DNA of 64,000 nt, taken from JAJFHI01 sp050633705 (GTDB lineage Bacteria > Pseudomonadota > Alphaproteobacteria > Rhizobiales > Hyphomicrobiaceae). This document shows, piece by piece, positions 61,906 to 64,000 of the stretch. The notes below the pieces were generated by a model. The model did not search any database. It had not been told where the DNA came from and saw nothing but the letters and a program-made list of their open reading frames with translations. Every line of letters starts with the position of its first letter. Positions within the stretch are counted from its first letter, which is position 1. Where the stretch lies: positions 310,001 through 374,000 of the forward strand of contig JBOEGZ010000002.1 in NCBI GenBank assembly GCA_050633705.1, in the 5' to 3' direction. A program made the position numbers and the translations under genes.

Positions 61906-63040
61906 CGAGACTATTGAATCCCATGGTTAAGCCTACGGTTGGAGCGATATCACGACCGATGATAAGGCGCATTTTGTTCGATGATCGGTAGAGCTTGAGA
62001 ACAACGGCGTCCGTGAGTTTTCCTGGAAAATCATCATTTGCATATGGAACAATCAACGCCTTTGATGTTTGCCTTAAGTCTCTACAGGTCTTTGACGCAG
62101 TACCTTTTAGAGAGATCTTTTTATCTGGAACGAGTGTGACGAGATCCAATTTTTCAAAGAGCTCACACACTCCGTCAATGCTTGCACGTAGATAAGGGTC
62201 AGACAGGTGGGAGCGATAGTACGGCAACTGAGAAAGCTTGGTAAGCCCAAGCATTGTTTTTCTTATAATGCCAATTTGCTGGTCACGAATAATTTGAAAA
62301 CCGAGTAGTGCAGACTTCGCTAGCTCGGTAATGGATTCCGTTTGTGTCTCATAGAATTTGTTTGTTTCAGCGGGGCTTAAGAGCCGTTCGCGCCAACCGC
62401 CCCTTTTTGACCATTCTGCCAAAGCGTCTTGTGAGGTCGTGAAGACGTTTGCAGCAACAGCTGAAGCAAAAGCACATTTATACACATCTACAGGCGTCGC
62501 ATTTTTTCCAACAGTGATTGGGTTTGCGAGTAAAAGTTCTAGGGCCGTCAGTCCCTGAAGTGCGATACTTTGTTTCGCTAGAGTGCCAAGTTCTAAAAGG
62601 GCTGGATCACTCTTTGCCAGAGCACGGCGCAACTGCCGCCATACTATTCCGCGTGGGTCGGGGTGGAATGAAAGGCGTCGTGCACGGGCTAACAGCTCAA
62701 ACGGACCAAAGCGCAAGTGTGCAACACCTGCCCACGATAAAACCGCAGCTTCAAAGCGAAATCTCGTTTCGTCCCAGGCATCAATCGATCCAGTGGTGCA
62801 GGCATTTTTAACGGCACGACTTAGTGATCTGGTCGATGACACGAGTTGCTTCAGCCGTGGCATGACATGTTCATCAACGGCCGTTTGAACACGTTGAGAA
62901 AAGAGTGTGTCGCGATCAGTTTGAGCCGCATTGAGTGCCGGGGGATTGAGGACGCAGAAGATCGCAACAAGGGTAAGGCATGTCGTCGCCAATTTACCTA
63001 TGATCTGCGTCCTAGATGTGCGTTCGTATTGGGTCGGCAT
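61895..63040 (-). CDS. imelysin family protein (peptidase M75)
   Basis: 381 aa, exported: signal peptide (IIGKLATTCLTLVAIFCVLNPPALNA), then the imelysin fold. Segments: DEHVMPRLKQLVSSTRSLSRAVKNAC, FRFEAAVLSWAGVAHLRFGPFELLARARRLSFHPD, LQGLTALELLLANP and LSQLPYYRSHLSDPYLRASIDGVCELFEKL. Despite the name, family members work in iron uptake (IrpA/EfeO-like). The ATG at 63040 starts the signal peptide; the longer frame to 63151 is unlikely. The dihaem oxidoreductase and second imelysin seen in complete loci are not present here. Confidence 0.86.
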   Translation of the reverse strand: MPTQYERTSRTQIIGKLATTCLTLVAIFCVLNPPALNAAQTDRDTLFSQRVQTAVDEHVMPRLKQLVSSTRSLSRAVKNACTTGSIDAWDETRFRFEAAVLSWAGVAHLRFGPFELLARARRLSFHPDPRGIVWRQLRRALAKSDPALLELGTLAKQSIALQGLTALELLLANPITVGKNATPVDVYKCAFASAVAANVFTTSQDALAEWSKRGGWRERLLSPAETNKFYETQTESITELAKSALLGFQIIRDQQIGIIRKTMLGLTKLSQLPYYRSHLSDPYLRASIDGVCELFEKLDLVTLVPDKKISLKGTASKTCRDLRQTSKALIVPYANDDFPGKLTDAVVLKLYRSSNKMRLIIGRDIAPTVGLTMGFNSLDGD

Positions 63041-63231
63041 GATTGAGTTTTCAGCATTGTTGATGTTGGCTGTATTGGGCTTAATTGAGTTGTGAACAGA
63101 GATTTCCGGTAAGGCGCGAGTAGAATATTGCAACATCACGTGTTCAGCCACTCAAATCCTGATTGCAGTAGTCGTATTCTTGTGGAATATTAAAGTATAC
63201 AAAATTCAACCCACTATATTGGACTAATGTG

Positions 63232-64000
63232 ATGTGTTCTGAACCTCGCAAAAATTTGTCATTATCTGAATGGATTGAGGAGAGTGATAACTCTCTCTCC
63301 AGGCGAAAAGACAAACGTTTGAAGATTTGGCAAATCCGCAATCATACGCAATGTTCTGTTGTTGGGACATGCTTGTCGCACGGTGATTTATTGCAGGTTT
63401 TAAAGCGTTGTAAGCTTAAGGCAGACCCTAGTGTAACTCCATATGAGCTGCACGGTCACTTTGTCGAACACACGATGAAGGATGGACCAATCGCGCGCGC
63501 TCTGCAGAAAATGCTCGACAAACGTTATGCCGGCATCTTGCGCCTGGTCGGTCGCACTGACGATCACAAAGAGCTGGTGGACTTATGGCAACGTGAGTAC
63601 ACAGCAGGACGTGTTGCCGGTGCCTATTGGGCGTTTCAGACGTACGCGCACATCCCTGAAGCACTGCATGTCCGCATCTTTGGTGAAGTGCACATGCTGA
63701 GCCATGTATTAGGTCGCACAGTTCATTCCACAGCCGAACGCGCATCTGAACTGGAGGCGCGTACGTCTGACCTGGAAGCAAAGCTTATGCGACAAAGCAA
63801 GCGGCAAACCCGAGCGTTGGCCGGTAGAGATCAGCACATTCGTAGCCTTCAAGACAAGCTCTTGGCCAAGTCGTCAGCAAAGAAGTCACCGCAGCCCTCA
63901 TTTGAGCAGCGAGAAAGAGTATTAAAGGCATCTGCTGTAACTCTCGAGCGGCGACAGCGTGCTTTGTCGGCGGCGCGTGAACGTGCCAAGCGTTCTGAGA
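63232..64000 (+). CDS. DUF2325-type protein, 5' part, cut by the window end
   Basis: Open from the ATG at 63232 to the window edge (256 codons, no stop). The N-terminal region matches proteins that end in DUF2325: GTCLSHGDLLQVLKRC, YELHGHFVEHTMKDGPIARALQKMLDKRYAGILRL, AGRVAGAYWAFQTY and RIFGEVHMLSHVLGR. From about residue 165 a long coiled coil follows (SELEARTSDLEAKLMRQSKRQ). The C-terminal DUF2325 domain would lie beyond the window. It diverges from the imelysin gene across 190 bp, which supports a shared, probably iron-related context. Confidence 0.72.
   Translation, partial: MCSEPRKNLSLSEWIEESDNSLSRRKDKRLKIWQIRNHTQCSVVGTCLSHGDLLQVLKRCKLKADPSVTPYELHGHFVEHTMKDGPIARALQKMLDKRYAGILRLVGRTDDHKELVDLWQREYTAGRVAGAYWAFQTYAHIPEALHVRIFGEVHMLSHVLGRTVHSTAERASELEARTSDLEAKLMRQSKRQTRALAGRDQHIRSLQDKLLAKSSAKKSPQPSFEQRERVLKASAVTLERRQRALSAARERAKRSE

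Overview
The window looks like chromosomal DNA from an alphaproteobacterium of moderate GC. The evidence is the gene families: TRAP transporters, BKACE (DUF849), YHS and DUF2177 proteins, an ECF26-like sigma factor, an imelysin/DUF1513/DUF2325 group, WD40-caspases and a fused NarK1-NarK2. No rRNA, tRNA, CRISPR array or complete insertion sequence was seen. The order within the class cannot be fixed from the sequence alone.

Region 1 (0.1-14 kb): a lone soxC-type sulfite dehydrogenase. Next is a stress/lipid unit (DUF2177 membrane protein diverging from FAD oxidoreductase - DUF1365 - cyclopropane-fatty-acid-synthase-like methyltransferase), whose two divergent promoters share the same ECF-like signature. 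Then come a secreted animal-type haem peroxidase with RTX repeats and its type I secretion ABC and HlyD subunits (no TolC seen), two small membrane proteins, and an ECF sigma factor with a visible ECF-type promoter in front of it.

Region 2 (13.6-28.6 kb): a catabolic island. It holds a PPOX flavoprotein, a BKACE enzyme, a TRAP transporter (DctPQM), a hydratase, a quinone oxidoreductase, an epoxide hydrolase, a hydrolase carrying the complete residue set of fluoroacetate dehalogenase, an SDR, a ThDP enzyme, an acyl-CoA ligase, a broken SRPBCC gene and a GntR regulator. It probably imports and degrades an organic acid, possibly halogenated; the substrate is unknown.

Region 3 (28.6-35.8 kb): a patchwork with a decayed IS3-family element, a DUF488 protein, YHS and membrane-protein genes that share a 48-bp upstream site near an AraC regulator, a methyltransferase fragment, an SMR exporter, a tautomerase, and a porin-like outer-membrane protein. 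One copy of an 87-bp dispersed repeat lies here; the other is next to an integrase relic at 47.9 kb.

Region 4 (36.1-47.3 kb): a tightly overlapped respiratory nitrate reductase operon, narK(1-2 fusion)-G-H-J-I-ppiC, with a perfect FNR-type box upstream, followed by a divergent PPOX flavoprotein.

Region 5 (47.3-60.2 kb): an integrase relic and an enolase-superfamily dehydratase/racemase. After these comes a cluster of exported proteins: a YARHG-like protein, a WD40-caspase, an unrecognised 760-aa secreted protein, an astacin-like metzincin, and a second caspase overlapping two small membrane/exported proteins. This protease-rich block is the best candidate for an undescribed system.

Region 6 (60.8-64 kb): imelysin and DUF1513 proteins, likely linked to iron uptake, diverging from a DUF2325 protein cut by the window edge.
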